Of a stretch of 64,000 nt of DNA, positions 56,040 to 64,000 are shown in pieces. Position numbers and translations under genes: made by a program. The notes beneath the pieces are model-generated. The model did not search any database. It was not told the DNA's origin and saw only the letters and a program-made list of their open reading frames with translations. Every line of letters starts with the position of its first letter. Position 1 is the stretch's first letter. The DNA is from Xanthomonas indica (GTDB lineage: Bacteria > Pseudomonadota > Gammaproteobacteria > Xanthomonadales > Xanthomonadaceae), in NCBI RefSeq assembly GCF_040529045.1, contig NZ_CP131914.1, positions 2,464,501 to 2,528,500 on the forward strand, given 5' to 3'.

Positions 56040-57884
56040 ATGCTCGAGTTTCCGCGCTGGAAGTATGTCCTCATCCTGATCGTGCTGGCGTTGAGCGCGT
56101 TGTACGCGCTGCCCAACGTGTACCAGAAGGATCCGTCGGTCCAGATCACCGCCAGCCGCGGCGGCAAGATCGACGACGCCCTGCGCGAGCGGGTCCTCGC
56201 CGACCTGAAGACGGCCGGGATCACCCCGAAGCGGGTGGACAAGGAAGGCGACAGCCTGATGGTGCGCCTGCCGAACCTGCAGGCGCAGACCCGCGCCAAC
56301 GACGTGCTGCGTCAGCAGGTCGGCGAGAACTACACGGTGGCGCTGAACCTGGCCTCGACCGTGCCGGACTGGCTGTCGCGGCTGGGCGGCAAGCCGATGG
56401 TGCTGGGTCTTGACCTGGTCGGCGGCGTGCACTTCGCCCTGCAGGTGGACCAGAAGGCGGCGCTGGAAAAGCGCCTGGACGCCTTCGCCGAGGACATCCG
56501 CACCACCCTGCGCGACAACCGCCTGGCCTACCGCTCGGTCGAGCGCCGTCCGGACAACAGCATCCAGGTCAGCCTGGGCGAGGGCGTGGACGCCAGCGCC
56601 GCGCGCGCGGCCATCGCCAAGGCGCAGCCGACCCTCAGCTATGCCGTGTCCGGACAGACCATCGCCGTGACCGTGCCCGAGGCCGAGCTGAAGCAGATCG
56701 CCGCCGGCGCCATCGAGCAGAACCTGACCACCCTGCGCAACCGCGTCAACCAGTTGGGCGTGGCCGAGCCGATCATCCAGCGCCAGGGCGACGACCGCAT
56801 CGTGGTCGAGCTGCCGGGCGTGCAGGACACCGCCGAGGCCAAGCGCATGATCGGCGCCACCGCCACGCTGGAGTTCCGCGGCGTGGTCGATGGCAATGCC
56901 GAGGACGCGGTGCGCAGCGGCAACATCCCGCCCGACGCCAAGGTCTACCGCCTGCGCGACAGCGGCGCCCCGGTGCTGCTGAGCAAGCGCGTGCTGGTGT
57001 CCGGCGACCAGATGGTCAATGCCACCGTCAGCACCGACCAGAACGGCATGCCGGCCGTGGCGGTGACGCTCAACAACGCCGCCGGCCAGCGCATGTTCGA
57101 CTACACCAGCGCCAATACCGGCAAGCTGATGTCGGTGGTCTACATCGAGCGCATCCCTACCGTGACCATGGTCGACGGCAAGGAAGTGCGCAGCGTGCGG
57201 GTCAACGAAGAGGCGCTGGCGCCGACCCGCATCGCCGGCGTGTTCGGCAAGAACTTCCAGACCACCGGCCTGGAGAAGACCGAGGCCGAGAACCTGGCCA
57301 AGCTGCTGCGTGCCGGTTCGCTGGCCGCGCCGATGGACTTCGTCGAGGAATACGTGATCGGCCCCAGCCTGGGTGCGGAGAACGTGGAGCGCGGCATCAC
57401 CGCGGTGGTCTACGCGTTCCTGTTCACCCTGGTGTTCTTCAGCGTGTACTACCGCATGTTCGGCCTGATCACCTCGGTCGCGCTGCTGATGAACCTGCTG
57501 ATCGTGGTCTCGGTGATGTCGCTGTTCGGCGCCACCATGACCTTGCCCGGCTTCGCCGGCCTGGCGCTGTCGGTGGGCCTGTCGGTGGACGCCAACGTGC
57601 TGATCAACGAGCGTATCCGCGAAGAACTGCGCCTGGGCGTGCCGCCCAAGTCGGCGATCGCGGCCGGTTACGAGAAGGCCGGCGGCACCATCCTCGACGC
57701 CAACCTCACCGGCATCATCGTCGGCGTGGCGCTGTACGCGTTCGGTACCGGCCCGCTGAAGGGCTTCGCGCTGACCATGATCATCGGCATCCTCGCCTCG
57801 ATGTTCACCGCGATCACCGTGTCGCGCGCGCTGGCGGTGCTGATCTACGGCCGTCGCAAGAAGCTCAAGTCCGTGGCGATTTGA
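56040..57884 (+). CDS. secD: Protein translocase subunit SecD
   Basis: A 614-aa RND-type inner-membrane protein which, with SecF, uses the proton gradient to pull proteins out of the Sec channel into the periplasm. One N-terminal helix (WKYVLILIVLALSALYALPN), a large periplasmic part with GLDLVGGVHFALQVD (conserved P1-domain motif GLDLxGG), and five C-terminal helices with NLLIVVSVMSLFGATMTLPGFAGLALSVGLSVDANVLINERIREEL, the typical D-x-N motif for proton passage. The ATG at 56040 opens MLEFPRWKYVLILIVL; a GTG five codons upstream was not preferred. Confidence 0.97.
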   Translation: MLEFPRWKYVLILIVLALSALYALPNVYQKDPSVQITASRGGKIDDALRERVLADLKTAGITPKRVDKEGDSLMVRLPNLQAQTRANDVLRQQVGENYTVALNLASTVPDWLSRLGGKPMVLGLDLVGGVHFALQVDQKAALEKRLDAFAEDIRTTLRDNRLAYRSVERRPDNSIQVSLGEGVDASAARAAIAKAQPTLSYAVSGQTIAVTVPEAELKQIAAGAIEQNLTTLRNRVNQLGVAEPIIQRQGDDRIVVELPGVQDTAEAKRMIGATATLEFRGVVDGNAEDAVRSGNIPPDAKVYRLRDSGAPVLLSKRVLVSGDQMVNATVSTDQNGMPAVAVTLNNAAGQRMFDYTSANTGKLMSVVYIERIPTVTMVDGKEVRSVRVNEEALAPTRIAGVFGKNFQTTGLEKTEAENLAKLLRAGSLAAPMDFVEEYVIGPSLGAENVERGITAVVYAFLFTLVFFSVYYRMFGLITSVALLMNLLIVVSVMSLFGATMTLPGFAGLALSVGLSVDANVLINERIREELRLGVPPKSAIAAGYEKAGGTILDANLTGIIVGVALYAFGTGPLKGFALTMIIGILASMFTAITVSRALAVLIYGRRKKLKSVAI

Positions 57885-57957
57885 GCCGCGTACGCCATCT
57901 TCCGCACGACCCCGCGCCGGCAGGCGCGGGCTCCAAAAAAACGCAGAGCGGTCTCCA

Positions 57958-58923
57958 ATGAAAATCTTCCCGCTTCACCTGATCCCCAACGACACCAAGA
58001 TCGACTTCATGCGCTGGCGGCACCCGACCCTGGTGCTGATGCTGGTGCTGGCGCTGGCTTCGTTCGCGGTGATCTTCGCCAAGGGCTTCAACTACGCGCT
58101 GGAGTTCACCGGCGGCGCGCTGGTGCAGACCAGCTTCCAGAAGCCGGTCGACGTGGACCAGGTACGCGAGCAGCTGGCCAAGGCCGGCTTCGACAACGCG
58201 CAGGTGCAGAACGTCGGCAGCGGCAACGAGGTGGTGATCCGCCTGCAGCCGCAGGGCGAGCACAACAACGAGGACATCACCAAGAACCTCGCCGAGCAGG
58301 TGCGCAAGGCGGTGAGCACGCCGCAGAACCCGGCCACGGTCAAGCCGGGCGAGTTCGTCGGCCCGCAGGTCGGCAAGGACCTGGCCTTGAACGGCGTCTA
58401 CGCCACGGTGTTCATGCTGGTCGGCTTCCTGATCTACATCGGCTTCCGCTTCGAGTGGAAGTTCGCGGTGGTGGCCAGCCTGACCGCGCTGTTCGACCTG
58501 CTGGTGACGGTGGCCTACGTGTCGGTCACCGGCCGCGAGTTCGACCTCACCGTGCTGGCCGGCCTGCTGTCGGTGATGGGCTTTGCGATCAACGACATCA
58601 TCGTGGTGTTCGACCGCGTGCGCGAGAACTTCCGCAGCCTGCGCGTGGAGCCGGTCGAGGTGCTGAACCGGTCGATCAACCAGACCCTGTCGCGTACGGT
58701 GATCACCGCAGTGATGTTCTTCCTGTCGGCGCTGGCGCTGTACCTGTACGGCGGCGAGTCGATGGAAGGCCTGGCGCTGACCCACATGATCGGCGCGGTG
58801 GTGGTGGTGGTGTCCTCGGTGATCGTGGCGGTGCCGCTGCTGTCGATCGGGCCGTTCCAGGTCACCAAGCAGGACCTGCTGCCGAAGTCGAAGGATGTGG
58901 AGGCGCTGGCGCGTCGGCCCTGA
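57958..58923 (+). CDS. secF: Protein translocase subunit SecF
   Basis: A 321-aa partner of SecD. It opens MKIFPLHLIPNDTKIDFMRWRH and has the first helix (LVLMLVLALASFAVIFAKGFNYALEFTGG, motif D/E-FTGG), a short periplasmic part, and the paired helices with FDLTVLAGLLSVMGFAINDIIVVFDRVREN, the SecF signature D-x-x-V-x-x-D-R. It follows secD by 73 bp and is ended by the terminator at 58998. Confidence 0.97.
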   Translation: MKIFPLHLIPNDTKIDFMRWRHPTLVLMLVLALASFAVIFAKGFNYALEFTGGALVQTSFQKPVDVDQVREQLAKAGFDNAQVQNVGSGNEVVIRLQPQGEHNNEDITKNLAEQVRKAVSTPQNPATVKPGEFVGPQVGKDLALNGVYATVFMLVGFLIYIGFRFEWKFAVVASLTALFDLLVTVAYVSVTGREFDLTVLAGLLSVMGFAINDIIVVFDRVRENFRSLRVEPVEVLNRSINQTLSRTVITAVMFFLSALALYLYGGESMEGLALTHMIGAVVVVVSSVIVAVPLLSIGPFQVTKQDLLPKSKDVEALARRP

Positions 58924-58997
58924 TTGGGCCGGGGTTGGGGAGTGGGGAATCGCAAAGGCGTGATGTCCTGGCCCTGAAACTTCCTCCAGCGAACAAG

Positions 58998-59025
58998 AAA
59001 AGCCGCGCGGATGCGCGGCTTTTTC
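58998..59025. terminator. Rho-independent terminator after secF
   Basis: AAAAGCCGCGC, loop GGAT, GCGCGGCTTTTTCTTT. It lies 75 bp after the secF stop. The A-run on the left makes it usable in both directions. Confidence 0.88.
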
Positions 59026-59063
59026 TTTGTGCGGCTGGCGGTGCAGGGCAGCGTCTCCTCTGG

Positions 59064-59126
59064 CGTAGGAGCGGCTTCAGCCGCGATGCCTTACCGGTAC
59101 CCGTCGCGGCTGAAGCCGCTCCTACA
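59064..59126. repeat. Intact REP element
   Basis: CGTAGGAGCGGCTTCAGCCG pairs with GGCTGAAGCCGCTCCTACA around the loop CGATGCCTTACCGGTACCCGTCG. It retains an intact GAAGCCG-CT-CCTAC site, the same sequence used by the IS110 element. Confidence 0.92.
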
Positions 59127-59225
59127 GCGTTGCGGCCACGTCGGGCGGGTGCCATCCCTTCCTGTGCCGCGAGATGGGCCGTCGACGACGGCCCGTCCCC
59201 GTGCGTGCCGCGTGGGGCGTTCTGA

Positions 59226-61373
59226 CTAGGCCGCGTTGGCGGTGGCGCGGGCGACCAACTGTGCCACCACCGGGTAGGGCTCGCTCCGTACCTGGAACTG
59301 GCCGACGATCTCCACCAGGTCGCCGGCCTGCTGTTCCATCGCGCGTGCCGCGGCGGTGGCTTCCTCGACCAGGGCGGCGTTCTGTTGGGTGGTCTCGTCC
59401 ATCTGGGTGACGGTGTGGTTGACCTGTTCGATGCCGGCGGACTGCTCCTGCGAGGCGGCGGCGATCTCGCCCATGATGTCGGTGACGCGCTGCACCGAGG
59501 CCACGATGTCCTGCATCGTCGTGCCGGCCTGGGCGACCAGCGCCGAGCCCGCGCTCACCCGCTCGACCGAGTCGTCGATCAGCGTCTTGATTTCCTTGGC
59601 CGCGCTGGCCGAGCGCTGGGCGAGGGTGCGCACCTCGCTGGCGACCACGGCAAACCCGCGGCCCTGTTCGCCGGCACGCGCGGCCTCGACGGCGGCGTTC
59701 AGCGCCAGGATGTTGGTTTGGAACGCGATCCCGTCGATGACGCCGATGATGTCGGCGATCTTCTTGGAGGCTGCCTCGATGCCGTCCATGGTGGTGACCA
59801 CCTGGCCGACCACCGCGCCGCCCTGCGAGGCGACCGAGGCGGCGCCGGCGGCGAGCTGGTTGGCCTGGCGCGCATGCTCTGCGTTCTGCTTCACCGTGGC
59901 GGTCAGTTCCTCCATCGACGCGGCGGTTTCCTCCAGGCTGGCGGCCTGCTGCTCGGTACGGCGCGACAGGTCGTCGTTGCCGCTGGCGATCTCGCCTGCG
60001 GCGGTGTCGATGCTGGCCGCGGCCTGCTGGATGCGGCCGACCATGTCGGTCAACTGCGCGACGGTGGCGTTGGCGTCGTCGCGCATCCGCGCGAACACGC
60101 CGTGGAAGTCGCCCTGCATGGTCTGGGTCAGGTCGCCGGCGGCGATCGCGCGCAACAGCTGCGACAGCGCTGCCAGGTTGGTCTCGGTGCCGGTCATCAT
60201 CGTGTTGAGGTTGGCGACCATGCCACGGAAGGCATGCTGGAAGCGCTGCTCCTCGCCGCGGCGGGAGAAATCGCCCTGCGCGGCGGCGCGCACCAGCAGG
60301 TCGATCTCGTGGTTGATCGCGCCGAGGTTGCGCTTCACCTTGGCCATGGTCTCGGTCAGGATCGCCATCTCGCCCGGGAACTGCTCCAGGTCGCGGCTGA
60401 GGTCGCCTTCGGCGTACTCGCCCATCAGCGCGATCAGCCGCTGCTTGACCGAAATATGGCTGTGCACCAGCGCATTGGTGTCGCGCACCATGCGCCCGTA
60501 GTCGCCGGGGAAGCGCGCCTCGTCCATGCGGAAGCTGATCTGGCCGGCGGCATGCTGCCGGGCCATCTCGGTCTGCGCCTGGATCACCGTGCGCAGTTCC
60601 TCCTGCATCTGCCGCATGTCGTTGAGCAGCGACGGTGCCTGCGTGCGCAGCCGCACCTCCTGCGACAGGTCGCCGCTGGCGATGCGTCGCACCACGTCGG
60701 CCGCGTAGGCCGGCTCGCCGCCGAGCTGACGCATCAGGCTGTTGCGGACCAGCAGGCCGAGCAGGATCGCGGCGACGATGCCGATTAGCATACCGCCGAG
60801 GCTGGTCCATTCGCCGGACTGCGCACGCGCCTCGCTCTCGGCCTTGCGCACCTGCAGCAGCGCGCGTTCGGCGTCCTCGTACTGGCCGATCGTGGCGCGC
60901 AGCCCGTCCATCTGCTGCTTGCCGACGGTCCGGAACGCGTCCAGCTGGGCGTCGTCGCTGTCGGCAGCGGTGTTGCGCATGTGCTCCACCGCCTTGCGCT
61001 TGGTTGCCATGAACTGCGTGTAGTCCTGCATCAGGGTCTGCAGGCGCGCCTGCTGCGCCGCGTTGTCCGCGGTCAACTGCTTGGACTCCTGCCACTGCGC
61101 GCTGAACTCGCGCTCGCCCAGTTCGAGTGGGGCCAGGTAGGACGGGTCGCGGGTCAGGGCGAAGCCGCGCGCGCCGCTCTCGATGTTGAGCAGGCTCACC
61201 AGCATGCGGTCGCCTAGGGTGATGACCTTGTAGGTGTGCGCGTCCAGCGCTGCGGCGCTGGTGAACTTGCGGAAACCGATCAGGCTGGTGATGCCGACCA
61301 GCAATAACATGGCGATCACGCCGCAGAAGCCGATTGCCAGGCGCTTGGTGACGGTGAGATGATGAAAGGACAC
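59226..61373 (-). CDS. Methyl-accepting chemotaxis protein with several HAMP repeats
   Basis: A 715-aa inner-membrane chemoreceptor. Helix 1 is at about residues 11-33 ([20 protein letters not shown]). A four-helix-bundle/CHASE3-like periplasmic sensor of about 160 residues follows, then helix 2 near 192-213 ([17 protein letters not shown]). Next come several successive HAMP-like helical repeats, visible from the pattern (G-D-L/F-S) in [37 protein letters not shown] and [12 protein letters not shown]. The signalling domain has the hairpin [44 protein letters not shown]. There is no C-terminal NWETF-type tail. A GTG at 61373 was chosen with GGAG 7 nt upstream. The ligand is unknown. Confidence 0.92.
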   Translation of the reverse strand: MSFHHLTVTKRLAIGFCGVIAMLLLVGITSLIGFRKFTSAAALDAHTYKVITLGDRMLVSLLNIESGARGFALTRDPSYLAPLELGEREFSAQWQESKQLTADNAAQQARLQTLMQDYTQFMATKRKAVEHMRNTAADSDDAQLDAFRTVGKQQMDGLRATIGQYEDAERALLQVRKAESEARAQSGEWTSLGGMLIGIVAAILLGLLVRNSLMRQLGGEPAYAADVVRRIASGDLSQEVRLRTQAPSLLNDMRQMQEELRTVIQAQTEMARQHAAGQISFRMDEARFPGDYGRMVRDTNALVHSHISVKQRLIALMGEYAEGDLSRDLEQFPGEMAILTETMAKVKRNLGAINHEIDLLVRAAAQGDFSRRGEEQRFQHAFRGMVANLNTMMTGTETNLAALSQLLRAIAAGDLTQTMQGDFHGVFARMRDDANATVAQLTDMVGRIQQAAASIDTAAGEIASGNDDLSRRTEQQAASLEETAASMEELTATVKQNAEHARQANQLAAGAASVASQGGAVVGQVVTTMDGIEAASKKIADIIGVIDGIAFQTNILALNAAVEAARAGEQGRGFAVVASEVRTLAQRSASAAKEIKTLIDDSVERVSAGSALVAQAGTTMQDIVASVQRVTDIMGEIAAASQEQSAGIEQVNHTVTQMDETTQQNAALVEEATAAARAMEQQAGDLVEIVGQFQVRSEPYPVVAQLVARATANAA

Positions 61374-61856
61374 GCGAGATCTCCGGAAGATGCAAGAGAG
61401 CGGCGCTACCGACGCCATTGCCGCAGGGACGGCAACGCGGCGCGGATCAGCGGGGGAAGTTCGGGCAAGGGCCCGCATCGGTATCGGCCGCGTTCCCTGG
61501 ATCTTTAGGGCTGTGTTCGCCGGTCGCATCGGGCGCATCGCACAGGCCATGGCACCTGCACGCAGCGCCTCGTGTCGCCGTTTTCTACGCAAGCGCCGAT
61601 CAAGCACGGGTGAAGCGCGCAGCGCGCATGGCGTGAGCGTGGCGTGAGGCGATGGCGCTGTGCCGCGTAGCGAGGGCGAGTGGAAATCCCGGGATGCCCA
61701 GGTGCTCGCACGGTGCGAAAGGGATGCTGTGCAATGCCCTCGCTGAGGGTGCGCGATCGCGCGGTGCGCGAACGACGGACACAAAAAAAACCGCGCGAGT
61801 GCGCGGCTTTTTTCATGCTGGCGTGTCGGCGCCGACCGATCGCCGGACGCGGTCGC
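61374..61856. other. Intergenic region upstream of chemoreceptor with terminator for suhB
   Basis: 483 bp without a recognised gene. It holds the promoter of the chemoreceptor gene and, at 61783-61813, a strong hairpin (CCGCGC, GAGT, GCGCGG) flanked by A8 and T6 that can terminate suhB in the minus direction, and transcription from the other side too. A smaller inverted pair, AGCGAGGGC at about 61669 and GCCCTCGCT at about 61736, is also present. Confidence 0.6.
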
Positions 61857-62684
61857 TCAGAACTTCGCGTCGAACTCCCCGGCGTAGCCGGTGTTGGCGA
61901 TCAGCTTCTGCAATGCATCGCTGACCTTGAGGTTGCCGGCCACCACTTGGAACTGCGGCGGGCCGCGGTCGTCGATGCGGCCCAGGGTGCCGCCCTTGAA
62001 ATCGGTGACGCGGCCGCCGGCCTCGCGCACCAGCAGCACGCCGGCCGCGATGTCCCAGGCCTTCACCCCGGCTTCGAAGTAGGCGTCGCTGCGACCGCAG
62101 GCGACGTAGGCCAGGTCCAGCGCCGCCGAGCCGGTGCGGCGGATGTCCTCGGCCTGCACCAGCAGCGCGTCCACGCACTTCAGCTGCGGGCTGGCGCGCT
62201 TGCGCTCGCGCGGGGCGAAGCCGGTGTGGACCATGGCGCCGTTGAGTTCCTTGCGCTCGCTGACGCGGATGCGGCGGTCGTTGAGCACGGCGCCGTTGCC
62301 GCGGCTGGCGGTGAACAGTTCGTTGCGCAGCGGATCGAAGATCACCGCGTCCACCGGCTCGCCGTTCTCGACCAGGGCGATCGACACGCAGTAGTGCGGG
62401 AAGCCGCGCAGGTAGTTGCTGGTGCCGTCGAGCGGATCGATCACCCACATGTAGCGGCCGCCGCCCTGCACGCCGCTCTCCTCGCCCATCACGCCGTAAT
62501 CGGGGTAGGCGCGGCGCAGCTCCTTGACGATCACCTTCTCGGCATCGGCATCGACTTCGCTGGCGTAGTCCATGCGGTCCTTCTGCACCACGTTCAGCGC
62601 TTCCAGGCGGTTGATGTGGCGCAACAGGACGTTGCCGGCGAGGCGGGCGGCCTTGACCATGACGGTGACGGCGGGTTTTTGCAT
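61857..62684 (-). CDS. suhB: Inositol-1-monophosphatase/SuhB
   Basis: A 275-aa magnesium-dependent phosphatase. The family signatures are complete: [35 protein letters not shown] and [21 protein letters not shown], giving the metal ligands Glu and the Asp pair. In bacteria SuhB also joins the rRNA antitermination complex, so a second role is likely. The start ATG at 62684 ([18 protein letters not shown]) is right for the family; an upstream Met in frame would add 28 unrelated residues. It is divergent from trmJ, with 118 bp between. Confidence 0.95.
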   Translation of the reverse strand: MQKPAVTVMVKAARLAGNVLLRHINRLEALNVVQKDRMDYASEVDADAEKVIVKELRRAYPDYGVMGEESGVQGGGRYMWVIDPLDGTSNYLRGFPHYCVSIALVENGEPVDAVIFDPLRNELFTASRGNGAVLNDRRIRVSERKELNGAMVHTGFAPRERKRASPQLKCVDALLVQAEDIRRTGSAALDLAYVACGRSDAYFEAGVKAWDIAAGVLLVREAGGRVTDFKGGTLGRIDDRGPPQFQVVAGNLKVSDALQKLIANTGYAGEFDAKF

Positions 62685-62802
62685 GGCAAGCGCTCCCGAA
62701 AAGGCGGAGGTGGGTCTGGAGGAGGAAAAGAGCAGTCCGGCGCCAAGGCCGGCCGCGCAGTTTACCATCTACACCCCCGTTCGCTTCGTCTGCCGTGCCG
62801 CC

Positions 62803-63561
62803 ATGACCGATTCCCTGCGTATCCGCTTCGTCCTGGTCGGGACCCAGCATCCCGGCAACATCGGTGCGGCGGCGCGCGCGATGAAGACCATGGGCCTGTC
62901 GCGGCTGGTGCTGGTGGCGCCGGAGTGCGAGCTGGACACCGAGGCCTACCGGCGTTCGGCCGGGGCCGAGGACCTGCTGCAGCAGGCGCCGGTGCTGCCG
63001 GCGCTGGCCGACGCGGTGGCCGATTGCCGGCTGGTGCTGGGCTGCACCGCGCGCAGCCGCCGCGTGTCGCTGGAGGAATTGCTGCCGGCCGATGCCGCGC
63101 AGCGGCTGACCGCGGTCAGCGCCGAGCCGGCGGAAGTGGCGCTGGTGTTCGGCCGCGAGCGCACCGGCCTGACCAACGAGGAACTGCAGCTGTGCCACGC
63201 GGCCGTGCACATTCCCTCCGATCCGGCGTTCAGCTCGCTCAATCTGGCCGCGGCGGTGCAGGTGCTGGCCTACGAACTGCGCCTGGCGCAGCTGCGCGGT
63301 GCCGCCCCGGCGCCCGCGCCGGCCCCCGGCTTCCGTGAGGCCCCGGCCAGCCATGCACAGGTGGAAGGGCTGTTCGGGCAGTTGGCCGAGACCCTGGACG
63401 ACATCGACTTCCACAAGGGGCGCGCCCCGGACTCGGCGATGCGCAAGCTGCGCCGGCTGTTCCTGCGCACCGAGCTGACCGAGCAGGAAGTGCGCCTGCT
63501 GCGCGGCGTGCTGTCCGATGCGCAGCGCATGGCGCGGCTCGCCGGACAGGCCGGACACTGA
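62803..63561 (+). CDS. trmJ: tRNA (cytidine/uridine-2'-O-)-methyltransferase TrmJ
   Basis: A 252-aa SPOUT-class methyltransferase that 2'-O-methylates nucleotide 32 of several tRNAs. The knotted SAM-binding region is visible: VLVGTQHPGNIGAAARAMKTMGLSRLVLVAP at the start, LVFGRERTGLTNEELQLCHAAVHIPS, and FSSLNLAAAVQVLAYELRLAQL at the knot. The C-terminal extension (VEGLFGQLAETLDDIDFHKGR...MRKLRRLFLR) is the dimer/tRNA-binding tail of TrmJ. The ATG at 62803 starts MTDSLRIRFVLVGTQHPGN. Confidence 0.95.
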   Translation: MTDSLRIRFVLVGTQHPGNIGAAARAMKTMGLSRLVLVAPECELDTEAYRRSAGAEDLLQQAPVLPALADAVADCRLVLGCTARSRRVSLEELLPADAAQRLTAVSAEPAEVALVFGRERTGLTNEELQLCHAAVHIPSDPAFSSLNLAAAVQVLAYELRLAQLRGAAPAPAPAPGFREAPASHAQVEGLFGQLAETLDDIDFHKGRAPDSAMRKLRRLFLRTELTEQEVRLLRGVLSDAQRMARLAGQAGH

Positions 63562-63712
63562 GGCCGGGCAGGGCACGACGGCGCCCATCGCGGCGCGCGT
63601 CATGGCACGTTCGCCTGGGGTCTGCCGCACGCGCGGTAGGCGCCATTCTGTGACGCTGTCACCGGCATGCGCTTTCGGCTAGGCTTTGCAAGGTCTACTT
63701 GGGGATCGTGGT

Positions 63713-64000
63713 TTGTCCAGTTCGTGTTGGCGGGTGGTCGTGGTGTGGCTGGCGCTGGCGATCTGCTGGCCCGCGTCCGTGCACGCGCGGCCCTCGGTCC
63801 TGGTGCTGGGACGCATCAGCGACAACCCCAAGGCCCATTACGAGCAACTCAAGCCACTGCTGGACTACGTGGTGCCGCGCATGCGCGAGGTCGGCATCAC
63901 CTCCGGGCAGATCCTGATGGCCCGCGACAGCCAGCAGATGAGCAGCTACCTGCGCCGTGGCCGCATCGACTGGGTCACCGAGACCGCGGCCACGGCGATG
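63713..64000 (+). CDS. Periplasmic PhnD-like binding protein, cut by window edge
   Basis: The first 96 codons of a gene running out of the window. The deduced start (TTG at 63713, no ATG in this frame nearby) gives a signal-peptide-like stretch VVVVWLALAICWPASVHA. Then comes RPSVLVLGRISDNPKAHYEQLKPLLDYVVPRMREVG and MSSYLRRGRIDWVTET, the pattern of PhnD-type (phosphate/phosphite/phosphonate) substrate-binding proteins. In some gamma-proteobacteria such proteins are fused to or sit beside sensor kinases or c-di-GMP enzymes, which cannot be judged here. GTG codons at 63734 and following are other possible starts. Confidence 0.7.
   Translation, partial: MSSSCWRVVVVWLALAICWPASVHARPSVLVLGRISDNPKAHYEQLKPLLDYVVPRMREVGITSGQILMARDSQQMSSYLRRGRIDWVTETAATAM

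Noticed and set aside
55639-58923. tgt-yajC-secDF region as something unusual
   Set aside because: It is a widely conserved gene order with complete motifs; only the repeat behind tgt is noteworthy.

Overview
The window looks like chromosome of a xanthomonad gamma-proteobacterium, most likely Xanthomonas or a close relative. It is GC-rich throughout. It carries two TonB-dependent receptors, a Xanthomonas-type nucleotide pyrophosphatase/phosphodiesterase and ribosomal protein THX with an Ala/Lys tail. Its intergenic spaces hold the repeats I associate with this group: a REP beginning GTAGGAGCGGCTTCAGCCGC, GGGAATGGGGAAT-type tracts, and hairpin elements reading LPEGEG in one frame. No tRNA, rRNA, CRISPR array or prophage was seen.

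Layout. 1-7 kb: a truncated STAS protein, mfd (with a repeat inserted in frame), a GNAT enzyme, a DUF1963 protein and rlmJ. 7-13.4 kb: a membrane GGDEF protein, then creB-creC-creD with a CreB-type tag in front of creD. 13.5-19 kb: a 91-bp tandem repeat, a GNAT/nitrilase pair, gltX, zur and ycaQ. 19-26.2 kb: a molybdoenzyme locus (XdhC and MocA on the plus strand, paoABC on the minus strand) with an IS110 element between the converging halves. 26.6-32.7 kb: two TonB receptors, an SMR exporter, a MerC protein facing the second receptor across a Zur-like box, and THX. 32.8-37.8 kb: a ClC transporter, an NPP-type phosphodiesterase, and an Ogt/Ada-AlkA alkylation-repair pair. 37.9-46.8 kb: envelope proteins, a Ubi-type monooxygenase, an S4 protein, deaD, rluF and a GAF-GGDEF protein. 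46.9-54 kb: two transporters, a DUF72 protein, a serine hydrolase and an ABC exporter. 54.2-59 kb: the conserved tgt-yajC-secD-secF run. 59.2-64 kb: a chemoreceptor, suhB, trmJ and the start of a periplasmic binding protein.

The most striking feature is the IS110 element at about 20994-22143. It sits inside a REP repeat and has a CT core at both junctions. The 163 nt upstream of its transposase fold, by eye, into two large hairpins inside a closing stem. The internal loops contain four short segments that match the left and right target halves and the left and right donor ends, in the order known for IS110 bridge RNAs. The element's guide RNA and its specificity for this REP can therefore be read directly from the sequence, and intact copies of the same REP lie at three other places in the window.

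Other points of note are a 58-codon repeat-derived insertion in Mfd, a degenerate GGGEF diguanylate cyclase, a 91-bp tandem repeat that is probably not coding, and a 24-bp inverted repeat whose arm contains a stop codon.
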